DNA of 36,846 nt. Source: Paludibacteraceae bacterium (GTDB taxonomy: Bacteria > Bacteroidota > Bacteroidia > Bacteroidales > Paludibacteraceae). Position numbers and translations under genes: made by a program. Shown piece by piece: positions 7,782 to 15,757 of the stretch. How positions within the stretch are numbered: position 1 is the first letter of the stretch; each line of letters begins with the position of its first letter. The notes below the pieces were generated by a model, which ran no database searches, was not told the DNA's origin, and worked only from the letters and a program-made list of their open reading frames with translations. Location: NCBI GenBank assembly GCA_024689005.1, contig JAILDU010000073.1, positions 1-36,846 on the forward strand. Reading direction: 5' to 3'.

Positions 7782-7813
7782 TTTGCATATTTAAATTTTT
7801 TATTGTACTTTTG
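7782..7813 (+). promoter_or_regulatory. Promoter for the GH13 lipoprotein pair
   Basis: TTTGCATATTT with TTTG at 7782-7785, 20 bp, then TACTTTTG at 7806-7813. Expected transcript start is near 7820, about 45 nt before the first ATG. Confidence 0.85.
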
Positions 7814-7863
7814 CAACCGAAAAACGAAATACCGGGTAATAAAACTATAAAAAAACAAGAAGT

Positions 7864-9897
7864 ATGACCATGAAAAAGATTCTATATCTATTTCTGATTG
7901 CCTTGGTTGGGGCAAGTTGTCATCGTGCAAGTATCGCCGAACGAGTAGCCATTTTCGATCCCATCATGCCCATCCGCATGACGAGCGACACGGTCCATGT
8001 CGTGCTGACCGATTATGTACCTATATTATACGGAGACACATCGGTATGGGACGACCTGCATTGGATGGGAGCAGAGAAAATGGAATGCATCAATATAAAG
8101 AGGAGCGCGCGCGTGCTACGCGAGATGGACATAGTCAATCGCGACCGCACGATGCACACACTCTGTTTCTATAACGACCACGATGCATTTGACATAGTGG
8201 TATTGCCGGCCAAGCCGGTGCGCCAGAACATGGTATCGCTGTCCTATGAGAACAACAAACTGCGCGTAGGTTTTGTTGAGACTGTGCACAACCCGACACT
8301 GATGGCGATAGTACAGAACACGCCCTTGCGTCATGATTGCTGGGAGCCGCAAGAGGACGGGACATGGCTATTGGACCTGAGCGAGATAGAAATAAAGGGG
8401 CGCTCGTGGTTGCGCATATTTGCAGAAGACGATCACTACCTATACAACGACATGTTGCTGCCACTACAAGATGGTAAGGTTGTGACCGATGCCTGCCAAC
8501 TGAATCGCCATGATCAACAAGCACAAGTGCTCTACTCTATTCTAATTGACCGATTTGAGAACGGCAATAAGGAGAACGATTGGAAAATGAATTCGCCGGA
8601 AGTGTTGGACATAGTGGATTATCAGGGAGGAGACCTGGCGGGAGTGACCCAAAAGATCAGCGAAGGATACTTTGACCAACTGGGCGTCAACACATTATGG
8701 ATCAGCCCAATCACACAGAACCCGTGGGATGCGTGGGGATATTATCCATTCAAGAACGGCAATAAGTACGACTCGACGAAGACTTATACCAAGTTCAGCG
8801 GTTATCATGGTTATTGGCCTATATATTCCACTCAGTTGGACCGTCGTTTCGGAACGAGAAACGAAATGCGCGCATTGCTGGACACGGCTCACGCGCATGG
8901 CATCAATGTGATATTGGACTACGTAGCCAACCATATGCATATCAATTCCCCCACCCTGCAACAACATCCCGATTGGCACACGGACTCATTGTTGGCGGAC
9001 GGGCGCAGGAACTTTGAGTTATGGGACGAGGCGCGCTTGACGACATGGTTTGACAAGCACATACCGACACTGGATCTGGAGCGCGAAGAGGTATGCGAAG
9101 CAATGACAGACAGCGCGTTATATTGGCTTGAGAACTACGACCTGGATGGTTTTCGTCACGATGCGTGCAAGCACATACCTGAAGGCTACTGGCGGATGTT
9201 GGGGCAGAAGATAGCCGCGCGCTGGCCGGGCAGACCGATATGGATGATAGGCGAGACATATGGTAGCCCGGAACTGATAGGCAGTTATGTGAAAACCGGT
9301 ATGCTGAATGCGCAGTTTGACTTTAACGTCTATTTTACAGCGCGCGAAGCATTGTGCGGGCTGAAGGGGATGGACGAAGTGATGCACAATGAGTTGACAT
9401 CTCTCAGGACGTATGGTGCGCACCACACGATGGGTAACATAAGCGGCAATCATGACCAGATACGTTTTGCGTCGATAGCCGGCGGTGCGATTGACCTATA
9501 CAGCCAAGGCAAAGAAGAAGGCTGGACACGCGAGATAGGCATTGGAGACACCGTTGCTGCTTATGACCGCGCGTTACTGCTGGAGGTGCTGAACATGACG
9601 TTGCCGGGCGTACCGTGTATCTATCAGGGCGACGAATACGGCGAAGTAGGAGGCAACGATCCGGACAACAGACATATGATGAGATTTGAGAAGTTGAACG
9701 ACGACGAAGAGGCTATGCGTAATCAAGTAGCCGAACTGATACATATGCGTCGTAACTCGATGCCGCTGTTGTACGGTGATTTCATTCCGTTGGAGAGCAC
9801 GCCGGACGAGATCAGTTACCAGCGCGTATATCTGGGTAAGCGTGTAACAATCACCATCAACCGCGCGGATATGAATTATCAGATTGTAAGCGAATAA
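7864..9897 (+). CDS. GH13 alpha-amylase-family lipoprotein, large
   Basis: A 677-residue lipoprotein: the signal ends at the lipobox VGASC (Cys19). Residues ~25-215 form an N-terminal beta-rich region without clear motifs. From ~222 the GH13 barrel begins (LYSILIDRFENGN). Conserved regions are LDYVANHMH (~351), GFRHDACKH with the nucleophile Asp433, GETYG with acid/base Glu464, and GNHDQ with Asp531, so the catalytic triad is intact. A C-terminal beta domain follows. GH13 enzymes hydrolyse or transfer alpha-glucans; a surface or periplasmic maltodextrin role is likely but the bond specificity is not readable. It is paired with a second GH13 gene. There are two ATGs (7864, 7870); the first is given. 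Confidence 0.9.
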   Translation: MTMKKILYLFLIALVGASCHRASIAERVAIFDPIMPIRMTSDTVHVVLTDYVPILYGDTSVWDDLHWMGAEKMECINIKRSARVLREMDIVNRDRTMHTLCFYNDHDAFDIVVLPAKPVRQNMVSLSYENNKLRVGFVETVHNPTLMAIVQNTPLRHDCWEPQEDGTWLLDLSEIEIKGRSWLRIFAEDDHYLYNDMLLPLQDGKVVTDACQLNRHDQQAQVLYSILIDRFENGNKENDWKMNSPEVLDIVDYQGGDLAGVTQKISEGYFDQLGVNTLWISPITQNPWDAWGYYPFKNGNKYDSTKTYTKFSGYHGYWPIYSTQLDRRFGTRNEMRALLDTAHAHGINVILDYVANHMHINSPTLQQHPDWHTDSLLADGRRNFELWDEARLTTWFDKHIPTLDLEREEVCEAMTDSALYWLENYDLDGFRHDACKHIPEGYWRMLGQKIAARWPGRPIWMIGETYGSPELIGSYVKTGMLNAQFDFNVYFTAREALCGLKGMDEVMHNELTSLRTYGAHHTMGNISGNHDQIRFASIAGGAIDLYSQGKEEGWTREIGIGDTVAAYDRALLLEVLNMTLPGVPCIYQGDEYGEVGGNDPDNRHMMRFEKLNDDEEAMRNQVAELIHMRRNSMPLLYGDFIPLESTPDEISYQRVYLGKRVTITINRADMNYQIVSE

Positions 9898-9902
9898 AAG
9901 AG

Positions 9903-9922
9903 CCCCCTCCACAGAGAGGGGG
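9903..9922 (+). terminator. GC-rich hairpin between the two GH13 genes
   Basis: CCCCCTC (9903-9909) pairs with GAGGGGG (9916-9922) across a 6-nt loop. There is no T-tract, so it may be an attenuator or RNA-stability element rather than a full stop. Confidence 0.5.
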
Positions 9923-9926
9923 AGAG

Positions 9927-9961
9927 TTGATAATTGATAATTGATAGTTGATAATTGAAAG
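9927..9961. repeat. 7-bp tandem array (TTGATAA-like, 5 copies)
   Basis: Units TTGATAA, TTGATAA, TTGATAG, TTGATAA, TTGAAAG fill the gap just upstream of the second GH13 gene. Confidence 0.85.
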
Positions 9962-9973
9962 AAATATAATATC

Positions 9974-11314
9974 ATGAGAAAGACAATTTTCTTTGTTATG
10001 GCTTTGGTGCTAATGAGTTGCGCCAAGCAGGCAGAAATGCGTCACCCGAGTTGGGCCTATGACGCTACTATCTATGAGTTGAACACCCGTCAGTTGACCG
10101 ATGAAGGGACATTTCGCGCAGCGGAGGCAGTGTTGCCACAGTTGAGTGCAAACGGTATTGACATCCTTTGGGTGATGCCTTGTCAGCCTATCGGTGTCAT
10201 CACCCGCAAGGGAACGCTGGGCAGTTACTATTCCGTCATTGACTATTGCGCCATCAACCCGGAATTCGGTACGCGTGAGGATTTTGAGCATTTCCTCGCC
10301 GAGGCGCACAGACAGGGATTTAAAGTCATTCTGGACTGGGTGGCTAATCATACCGCGCCGGACAGCGAGTGGACCAAGAACGAAGGGTGGCACTACCGCG
10401 ATAGTCTGGGCAATCTGATGGTGCAGTACGACTGGACCGACATCAGCAAACTAAACTACAACAACCAGGATATGCGCGATGAGATGTTGCGTTGCATGCA
10501 CTGGTGGATGGACACCATCGGCATAGACGGTTTCCGCTGCGATGTGGCCGGCGAAGTGCCGACCGATTTCTGGAACTGGGCGATGGCAGACCTGCGTCAG
10601 ACCCATCCGAAGATGTTCACGTTGGCCGAAGACGAAGACAAAGCACAAGAGTTGACCGAGACAGCCTTCGACATGTATTACGGCTGGACGCTGCACCACC
10701 TGATGAACGATGTGGCGCAGGGCAAAAAGAGCGTGGAGGACCTGTGGGCATATTTTGCCAAAGCAGATACGACCATCCGTCCGGAAGCGATACGCATGAA
10801 CTTCATCACCAATCATGACGAGAACAGTTGGAACGGCACAGAGCAGGAACGAATGGGCGATGCAGTGCCTTTGTTCCAAGCCTTCTGCTACGTTGTGCCG
10901 GGTATGCCAATGATTTACACGGGTCAGCTGAGCGGCAATCATCACCGTCTGGAGTTCTTTGAGAAAGACCAGATAGACCGAGACGAGGCGTTTGCGCAAG
11001 CGGATCTATACAAGCGACTGAATGCACTGCGTGCGCGCAACAAGGCATTGTTCAGCCCGGAAGCGGGTGCTCCGATGGTGCGTGTGGCAGCAGACAATGA
11101 CAAAGTGTTTGCGTGCGTACGGCACAAGGACGGTCGCTTTGGCGGCAATACAGTGGTAGCGGTGATGAATATGAGCGGCGAGGAGCAAACAGTCACGCTG
11201 GATCTGGCGGGATATGAGGGTAAATATCGTTGCTTCTGCGGCAAGAAACATCGTTTGGAAGCATCGCAGACATTTACGTTGAAGCCCTGGGGATTCAAGA
11301 TTTTCGAGCAATAG
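9974..11314 (+). CDS. GH13 alpha-amylase-family lipoprotein, small
   Basis: A 446-residue lipoprotein with lipobox LMSC (Cys16). The catalytic barrel begins almost at once (WAYDATIYELNTRQ). Conserved regions: ILDWVANHTAPDS (~119), GFRCDVAGEVP with nucleophile Asp190, TLAEDED with acid/base Glu219, and FITNHDENSW with Asp282. A C-terminal beta-sandwich (~370-446) closes the protein. It is shorter than its upstream neighbour and lacks that gene's N-terminal domain, so the two are distinct GH13 types rather than a recent duplication. It probably shares the promoter at 7782, unless the hairpin at 9903 blocks read-through. Confidence 0.9.
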   Translation: MRKTIFFVMALVLMSCAKQAEMRHPSWAYDATIYELNTRQLTDEGTFRAAEAVLPQLSANGIDILWVMPCQPIGVITRKGTLGSYYSVIDYCAINPEFGTREDFEHFLAEAHRQGFKVILDWVANHTAPDSEWTKNEGWHYRDSLGNLMVQYDWTDISKLNYNNQDMRDEMLRCMHWWMDTIGIDGFRCDVAGEVPTDFWNWAMADLRQTHPKMFTLAEDEDKAQELTETAFDMYYGWTLHHLMNDVAQGKKSVEDLWAYFAKADTTIRPEAIRMNFITNHDENSWNGTEQERMGDAVPLFQAFCYVVPGMPMIYTGQLSGNHHRLEFFEKDQIDRDEAFAQADLYKRLNALRARNKALFSPEAGAPMVRVAADNDKVFACVRHKDGRFGGNTVVAVMNMSGEEQTVTLDLAGYEGKYRCFCGKKHRLEASQTFTLKPWGFKIFEQ

Positions 11315-11325
11315 AAGTGCAAATA

Positions 11326-11357
11326 TTTGCATATTTGGATTTTTTGTAGTATCTTTG
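11326..11357 (+). promoter_or_regulatory. Promoter in front of a broken gene
   Basis: TTTGCATATTT with TTTG at 11326-11329, 20 bp, then TATCTTTG at 11350-11357. It is intact although only a remnant follows. Confidence 0.78.
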
Positions 11358-11365
11358 CACCCGCA

Positions 11366-11454
11366 ATGATTAGTGAAGACACAAGCAACATCCGAATTTG
11401 TATATCATAGCAGGTCCGAACGGAGCAGGAAAGTTAGTGCACTTAATGGCGTAG
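11366..11454 (+). pseudogene. Remnant of a P-loop (zeta-toxin/UDP-kinase-like) gene
   Basis: ATG at 11366 reads MISEDTSNI and then runs to a stop near 11408. One frame over, NLYIIAGPNGAGK is encoded from about 11396: a strand followed by the Walker A motif GPNGAGK, as found at the start of zeta-toxin-like P-loop kinases of Bacteroidetes. The residue after the Lys is Leu instead of Thr/Ser, and the frame stops at 11452. So a frameshift and loss of everything after the P-loop are visible. The following ~145 bp (to ~11600) hold no further recognisable coding. Confidence 0.6.
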
Positions 11455-11620
11455 TGCAGTACGTAGATCCGTTCATGGTATCTATATAAAACAATCGCTG
11501 GCACCGACAGCATAAAAAAGCGGTGACATATTATAATATTCGCTGACTTGACCAATTCAACTGTGCAAATCTGGTAAATTTAAATAGTAGCAGAATTGGC
11601 AAATGTTGGTGCACATTGTG

Positions 11621-11684
11621 CACTACTTTTGTCCTATTTGCTACAAGGTTTACCAGAACCCGCACAGTAAATGCAAAAGTAGTG
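11621..11684 (+). promoter_or_regulatory. -7-like element inside an 11-bp inverted repeat
   Basis: CACTACTTTTG (11621-11631) is repeated inverted as CAAAAGTAGTG (11674-11684). The first copy contains TACTTTTG, a good -7 box, although no TTTG sits at the right distance upstream (only TTGG near 11596). GTGCAC-ATT-GTGCAC lies just upstream. It probably drives the lipoprotein at 11717, perhaps under control of a dimeric regulator. Confidence 0.45.
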
Positions 11685-11716
11685 TATTTTGTTTAACCAA
11701 TAAAACAGTAAAGACA

Positions 11717-12808
11717 ATGAAAAACAATCAATTCGCGCTGCTACTAGTAGCCATCCTATTCTCTTCTTGTTCGCAAGTTTACCATTACGTGCAAGTATTC
11801 GAAGCATCGTCTTCTTCTCAATCAAAGCCTATTAAAAATAAAAATGGGGGCATGGTTTATGAAGACAATAATTGTATGCTTTTTTATTCGTTATGGAAAA
11901 ATGGAGGTGACGCAAGTTTCGCCATTTATAACAAGACTAATGAAATAATGTATATAGACTTAAGCAAATCATTTTTCATTCGAAACGGTATTGCCAATGA
12001 TTATTACAAAGGACGCGCCTGGAATGAAACTAACACTAACGCCTTGGGCACGCAGACAACAACTTCTATTGCCGCTTCAGAAAAAATCTCGTATTCATAT
12101 GGTGTCGGAGCAACATATCTGGGCGATTTTGGTGTACTACCCTATACTACAAGTGCCCCAATAAACACATCTGTGGACACAAAAAAATCAGAGACATATG
12201 GTTTACTAAACTCAACAGCAATTACAAACTCTTATGCTACAAGTTCATCATCATCAATTTCCATTGCTGAACAAAAGATTATGGCTATTCCGCCTCATTC
12301 TTCAAAAATTATTTTGGGGTACTCAATTAGTACAACTCCATTACGAGATTGCGAACTAAACCGTTTCCCTGAGGAAAAAGCTTCAATTACATTCACTGAA
12401 GATAATAGTCCTCTAATTTTTTCAAATTACACAACTTATCATTTAGGAGAAAACACAACTGATATTGTCATCGAGAACAAATTCTATATTTCAAAAGTCA
12501 CGAACTATGCTCAACCATCGGCATATACGTTTATTGAACGACCAAAAAGACCATGCCAAAATTTAACAGATGACGACAGCAAAGACTATGAAGACACATA
12601 TCCGGTTAAGGTTTATGACAAAGTCTATAACTTAGATTGCACTAATTGTTTCTTTTTAGAATATAGCAAACAATCTAAGAGAAAATTATACAAAAAAAAT
12701 AAACAGGAATATTATTACGACGAATATTATGATGGTTGGACATTAGAAGGAAGCGACGAACAAATTGAATATCGTCAAAGACTTCTCAATCCTTTCGTTA
12801 AACAATAA
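11717..12808 (+). CDS. Orphan lipoprotein, AT-rich
   Basis: A 363-residue protein with lipobox LFSSC near residue 17. I do not recognise the family. The middle is rich in Ser/Thr (SYATSSSSSISIAEQ), which suggests beta structure or an exposed linker. The C-terminal part is Tyr/Lys/Asp-rich (KKNKQEYYYDEYYDGW). Base composition is clearly more AT-rich than that of its neighbours, consistent with recent acquisition. The frame extends back to 11603 but the -7 box at 11624 lies inside that extension, so the ATG at 11717 is used. It sits between a broken gene and a strong terminator. Confidence 0.75.
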   Translation: MKNNQFALLLVAILFSSCSQVYHYVQVFEASSSSQSKPIKNKNGGMVYEDNNCMLFYSLWKNGGDASFAIYNKTNEIMYIDLSKSFFIRNGIANDYYKGRAWNETNTNALGTQTTTSIAASEKISYSYGVGATYLGDFGVLPYTTSAPINTSVDTKKSETYGLLNSTAITNSYATSSSSSISIAEQKIMAIPPHSSKIILGYSISTTPLRDCELNRFPEEKASITFTEDNSPLIFSNYTTYHLGENTTDIVIENKFYISKVTNYAQPSAYTFIERPKRPCQNLTDDDSKDYEDTYPVKVYDKVYNLDCTNCFFLEYSKQSKRKLYKKNKQEYYYDEYYDGWTLEGSDEQIEYRQRLLNPFVKQ

Positions 12809-12842
12809 AAACTTATTTTTCACACATAGGATATATTGACAC

Positions 12843-12884
12843 ATATACACCAAAGGACGGTTGTAGCCGTCCTTTGGTGTATAT
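12843..12884. terminator. Perfect 18-bp hairpin between convergent genes
   Basis: 12843-12860 pairs without mismatch with 12867-12884 across a 6-nt loop (TTGTAG). The outer part is A/T (ATATACACC with GGTGTATAT), so it can serve both strands, ending the lipoprotein transcript and the fabG transcript. Confidence 0.85.
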
Positions 12885-12909
12885 ATTGGTTGAACGAATT
12901 GGCAGGCAG

Positions 12910-13650
12910 TTATGCCATGGCGCCATTGACTTGAATAACTTGGCCGGAGACGTACGAAGCGAGGTCTGAAGCCAAGAAGAGTGCCACTTTAGCCACTTCT
13001 TCGGGTTCGCCACCACGGCGCATAGGAATCATAGATACGAATTGCTTGAGTGTATCTTCCGGCAGTGCCTTGGTCATGTCTGTCATGATAAAGCCCGGAG
13101 CGATTGCATTGGCGCGCACTCCACGGCTACCAAGTTCTTTGGCCACCGATTTGGTGAGCGCGATAATACCCGCCTTGCTGGCTGCATAGTTAGCTTGTCC
13201 TGCATTGCCGTTGAGTCCGACAACCGAGCTGAGCGAGATGATGGAGCCACTACGCTGCTTCATCATAATAGGTGTAACCGCGTGGGTAAAATTGAATGCC
13301 GACTTGAGGTTGACATTAATAACCAGATCCCACTGCTCCTCGGTCATGCGCATGAGCAGTGTATCGCGCGTGATACCTGCGTTGTTGACGAGGATATCCA
13401 ATTGGCCGAAGTCCTTAATCACATCGTCAACTACGGCATGTGCAGCTTCAAAATCCGCCGCATTGCTTGCATAGGCACGCACGTTGACGCCCAAAGCGGC
13501 TATCTCGGCACGGGTTGCCTCTACCTGTTCGTTGAGTTCAAGATCCGTGAACGCTATGTTACAGCCTTCTTTGGCAAAGGCCAGTGCTATCTGTTTGCCT
13601 ATTCCGCGGGCTGCTCCCGTGATCAAGGCGGTTTTATTCTCTAATAACAT
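12910..13650 (-). CDS. fabG: 3-oxoacyl-[acyl-carrier-protein] reductase
   Basis: A 246-residue short-chain dehydrogenase. The NADPH-binding TGAARGIG is at 11-18, NNAG at 89-92, the catalytic Ser at ~141, and YAASK gives Tyr155 and Lys159. The C-terminus (SYVSGQVIQVNGAMA) is typical of FabG. It reduces 3-ketoacyl-ACP in fatty-acid elongation. It is last in the tpr-lptC-fabG run, 4 bp after lptC, and ends at the hairpin at 12843. It may be read from the sigma-54-type promoter at 15737, although an internal promoter cannot be excluded. Confidence 0.93.
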   Translation of the reverse strand: MLLENKTALITGAARGIGKQIALAFAKEGCNIAFTDLELNEQVEATRAEIAALGVNVRAYASNAADFEAAHAVVDDVIKDFGQLDILVNNAGITRDTLLMRMTEEQWDLVINVNLKSAFNFTHAVTPIMMKQRSGSIISLSSVVGLNGNAGQANYAASKAGIIALTKSVAKELGSRGVRANAIAPGFIMTDMTKALPEDTLKQFVSMIPMRRGGEPEEVAKVALFLASDLASYVSGQVIQVNGAMA

Positions 13651-13654
13651 ATTC

Positions 13655-14227
13655 TTACTCGTCTTTTATAGGGAAAACACCTGTAGGATGAAGAATGGTA
13701 TATTTACTCATATCCTCGTTAGACTCAAACCCAACTCCCTCGATGATACATGTCTCGCGCGTGATATGAATAGCCGAATCCGACCACACACGATGTTCCT
13801 GCTGATTCCAGATTAATTCTTGCGTATCAAACTGTTCACCTTTGCGGTTGAGCGAATGGACATTCCCTCGGAGCGTCCATATCTGCAGGTTCTCATCGTA
13901 ATGAGCATAATCGGCTTTGAGAGAAGCTTGCACGCTCAGATCCTCGTCAAACTGCTCGAGATAGATGCCTCTGGGGAACTCCTGATAAGGCGGTTCGGTC
14001 TTGTCATAGACCAGCCACTCCGGAGCCTCGATACGATAGCGCGTTATCCCGGAATCGGAGATGAGTGTACTGACGCTATCGGTACACAACACAGGCATCT
14101 GCGTACGCTCGGTGACATATGTCGATTGCTCTGCTTCGTTGCGATGGCAACCTACAACGGTCATAGCGAGCAACACCAGGCTGCTCGTTATGCCGATAGA
14201 CATATTATGTATGATATTCTTTTTCAA
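13655..14227 (-). CDS. lptC: LPS export protein LptC
   Basis: About 190 residues. An N-terminal hydrophobic segment SSLVLLAMTVVGC is a lipobox-like signal. The LptC beta-jellyroll follows: ISDSGITRYRIEAPEWLVYD, FPRGIYLEQFD, LKADYAHYDENLQIWTLRGNV, LWDTQ-like strand FDTQELIWNQ. LptC carries lipopolysaccharide from the inner-membrane LptBFG complex toward LptA. Start is uncertain: a TTG at 14227 gives MKKNIIHNMSIG with a positive n-region, 4 bp after the TPR stop; the ATG at 14203 gives a signal without any Lys/Arg. I prefer 14227. Confidence 0.82.
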   Translation of the reverse strand: MKKNIIHNMSIGITSSLVLLAMTVVGCHRNEAEQSTYVTERTQMPVLCTDSVSTLISDSGITRYRIEAPEWLVYDKTEPPYQEFPRGIYLEQFDEDLSVQASLKADYAHYDENLQIWTLRGNVHSLNRKGEQFDTQELIWNQQEHRVWSDSAIHITRETCIIEGVGFESNEDMSKYTILHPTGVFPIKDE

Positions 14228-14231
14228 TATA

Positions 14232-15656
14232 TCAACGTATTGCGGTCGATTCGTCAATCCATCCTCCTACAAAGAAGGTTGAACCCTTGAACTCGTTCGG
14301 CAGATCGAAGCGTTCTTCCTTCGTAGGATAGTAACGGCTGTAAGAACTGATATACTCGTTTGCCGTTGCCTCGACGGAAGGATCTACTTGTTTTGCCTTT
14401 ACGAACTTGTCAACAGCTGCCCAATAAACGGTCTTGTTGAGGATAGCGCCTTTAGCATCATTGCCATAAGGACGGCTGGCTGCATAGCACATACCGATGA
14501 TGATGTAGCAACGACCTTGTCCCTTGCTGATACCCAGGCCATTCAGGGTTGCGATAGAAGCCAGAGCGTACTTGCGAGCATCCTGGTAACGCTTCAGGTT
14601 AGCGAAGCAGTAAACAGCTGCATTATACTGATAATCAGCAACGTCCTCCAGTGCATCTTCCTTCATAGCCAATGCGATAGCTTGCTCATAATATGCGATT
14701 GCACCTTCGTAGTCACCTTTCTTGGCGCTCATTGAAGCACATCCTGCTGCAGACTCCTGAGTCGGTTGCAGTTTGTGAGCAGACTCGCAAGCTGCGAAAT
14801 AAACATCGCTCTCGGTGCAACGTACACGCTTATACAGCTTAGCAATCTTCTGCAGCATATCCAGGTTGCTGAGGTTCTCTTGTACTACAGCGGCATAAAT
14901 CTCATCCAGCTTAGAGCAATCTGCAGCTCCGGAGATAGCGAAGATATTGTCCACATAGTCTTTCTGTTTGCCTGCTATCTCTGCGTTCTTGTTGCTTGTG
15001 TCAGCTGCGAGGGTAGCCAGGTGGTTGCTTGCCATCTCGTAGTCTGCGATAAACTGTTCAGCCTTGCCGTTCTGATCTTTCTTATAGAGAGCGTACGACA
15101 CGTCAACCAACTTAACGAGTACCTGGATCTTACTCTTAGCACCCATTCCTTGTACAGACTGTTGGAGACACTGGTGAGCCTCTTCCAGTTTGTCGTCACC
15201 ATAGAAATCTACATATGCCATTCCCTTCTCACCCAAGATATATGCTGTCGGGTATTTAGGATCATTGCCGAAATAGCGTATACGCTTGTCCTGCATCTCT
15301 ACTGCCAGTTTGGCCAGACGTGCTTTCTCAGTCTCATCTGAGGTGGCATTGAAGAGAGCCTCAACAATCTTCGCTCCATCGGTATAGATAGACTTGTTGG
15401 CGTTTGGACATGTGCTATATACTGCCCACCAGGGTTCGTAAGCGTCAGCGTATTGCTTATTCTTAACAGACTCATGGAAGAGCGATACATTGATTACGCA
15501 CTCCTCGGTGATGGTTGGTTCAGCCTCCTCCTCTACTGCGGGCGTTGCAGCCTCTGCTGCAGGAGCTTCTGTTTCTACTTTCTTAGGTTTCTTAGCACAA
15601 GCCATAGCCGGAACAGCTGCTACAAGTGCTAAAATAACGAGAGTTCTGAATTTCAT
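14232..15656 (-). CDS. Periplasmic tetratricopeptide-repeat protein
   Basis: A 474-residue exported protein with signal MKFRTLVILALVAAVPAMACA. A short Ala/Glu/Pro-rich linker (~22-48) follows, then helical repeats, including CASMSAKKGDYEGAIAYYEQAIALA and YNAAVYCFANLKRYQDARKYALAS, which are clear TPRs. The function is unknown; in Bacteroidetes a TPR gene commonly lies between an outer-membrane protein gene and lptC, downstream of coaX, as here. It is preceded by a strong sigma-54-type promoter and a hairpin. I see no primary-sigma promoter in the 101-bp gap. Confidence 0.82.
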   Translation of the reverse strand: MKFRTLVILALVAAVPAMACAKKPKKVETEAPAAEAATPAVEEEAEPTITEECVINVSLFHESVKNKQYADAYEPWWAVYSTCPNANKSIYTDGAKIVEALFNATSDETEKARLAKLAVEMQDKRIRYFGNDPKYPTAYILGEKGMAYVDFYGDDKLEEAHQCLQQSVQGMGAKSKIQVLVKLVDVSYALYKKDQNGKAEQFIADYEMASNHLATLAADTSNKNAEIAGKQKDYVDNIFAISGAADCSKLDEIYAAVVQENLSNLDMLQKIAKLYKRVRCTESDVYFAACESAHKLQPTQESAAGCASMSAKKGDYEGAIAYYEQAIALAMKEDALEDVADYQYNAAVYCFANLKRYQDARKYALASIATLNGLGISKGQGRCYIIIGMCYAASRPYGNDAKGAILNKTVYWAAVDKFVKAKQVDPSVEATANEYISSYSRYYPTKEERFDLPNEFKGSTFFVGGWIDESTAIR

Positions 15657-15710
15657 AATCGTATAGTTTTTGTTAGTTAATCATGTTTTCCGACATCTCA
15701 GTATTCGTCA

Positions 15711-15728
15711 TACCGACTGCTCGGTATC
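15711..15728 (-). other. Inverted repeat at the expected transcript start of the TPR gene
   Basis: ATACCGA (15711-15717) pairs with TCGGTAT (15722-15728) over a 4-nt loop. It overlaps the start predicted from the sigma-54 element, so it may be a 5' RNA hairpin or an operator. Confidence 0.55.
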
Positions 15729-15736
15729 ACAACACA

Positions 15737-15751
15737 GCAAATATCGTGCCA
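15737..15751 (-). promoter_or_regulatory. Sigma-54 (RpoN) promoter
   Basis: On the minus strand TGGCAC (15751-15746), five bases (GATAT), then TTGC followed by T (15740-15736). This fits the RpoN consensus TGGCAC-N5-TTGC(A/T) exactly. It is followed by a 70-nt leader to the TPR start codon, and no TAnnTTTG element competes in this gap. Confidence 0.68.
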
Positions 15752-15757
15752 AACGGG

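Noticed and set aside
7864..11314. Complete starch-utilisation (Sus) locus
   Set aside because: Only two GH13 lipoproteins are present; no SusC/SusD pair or regulator lies next to them.
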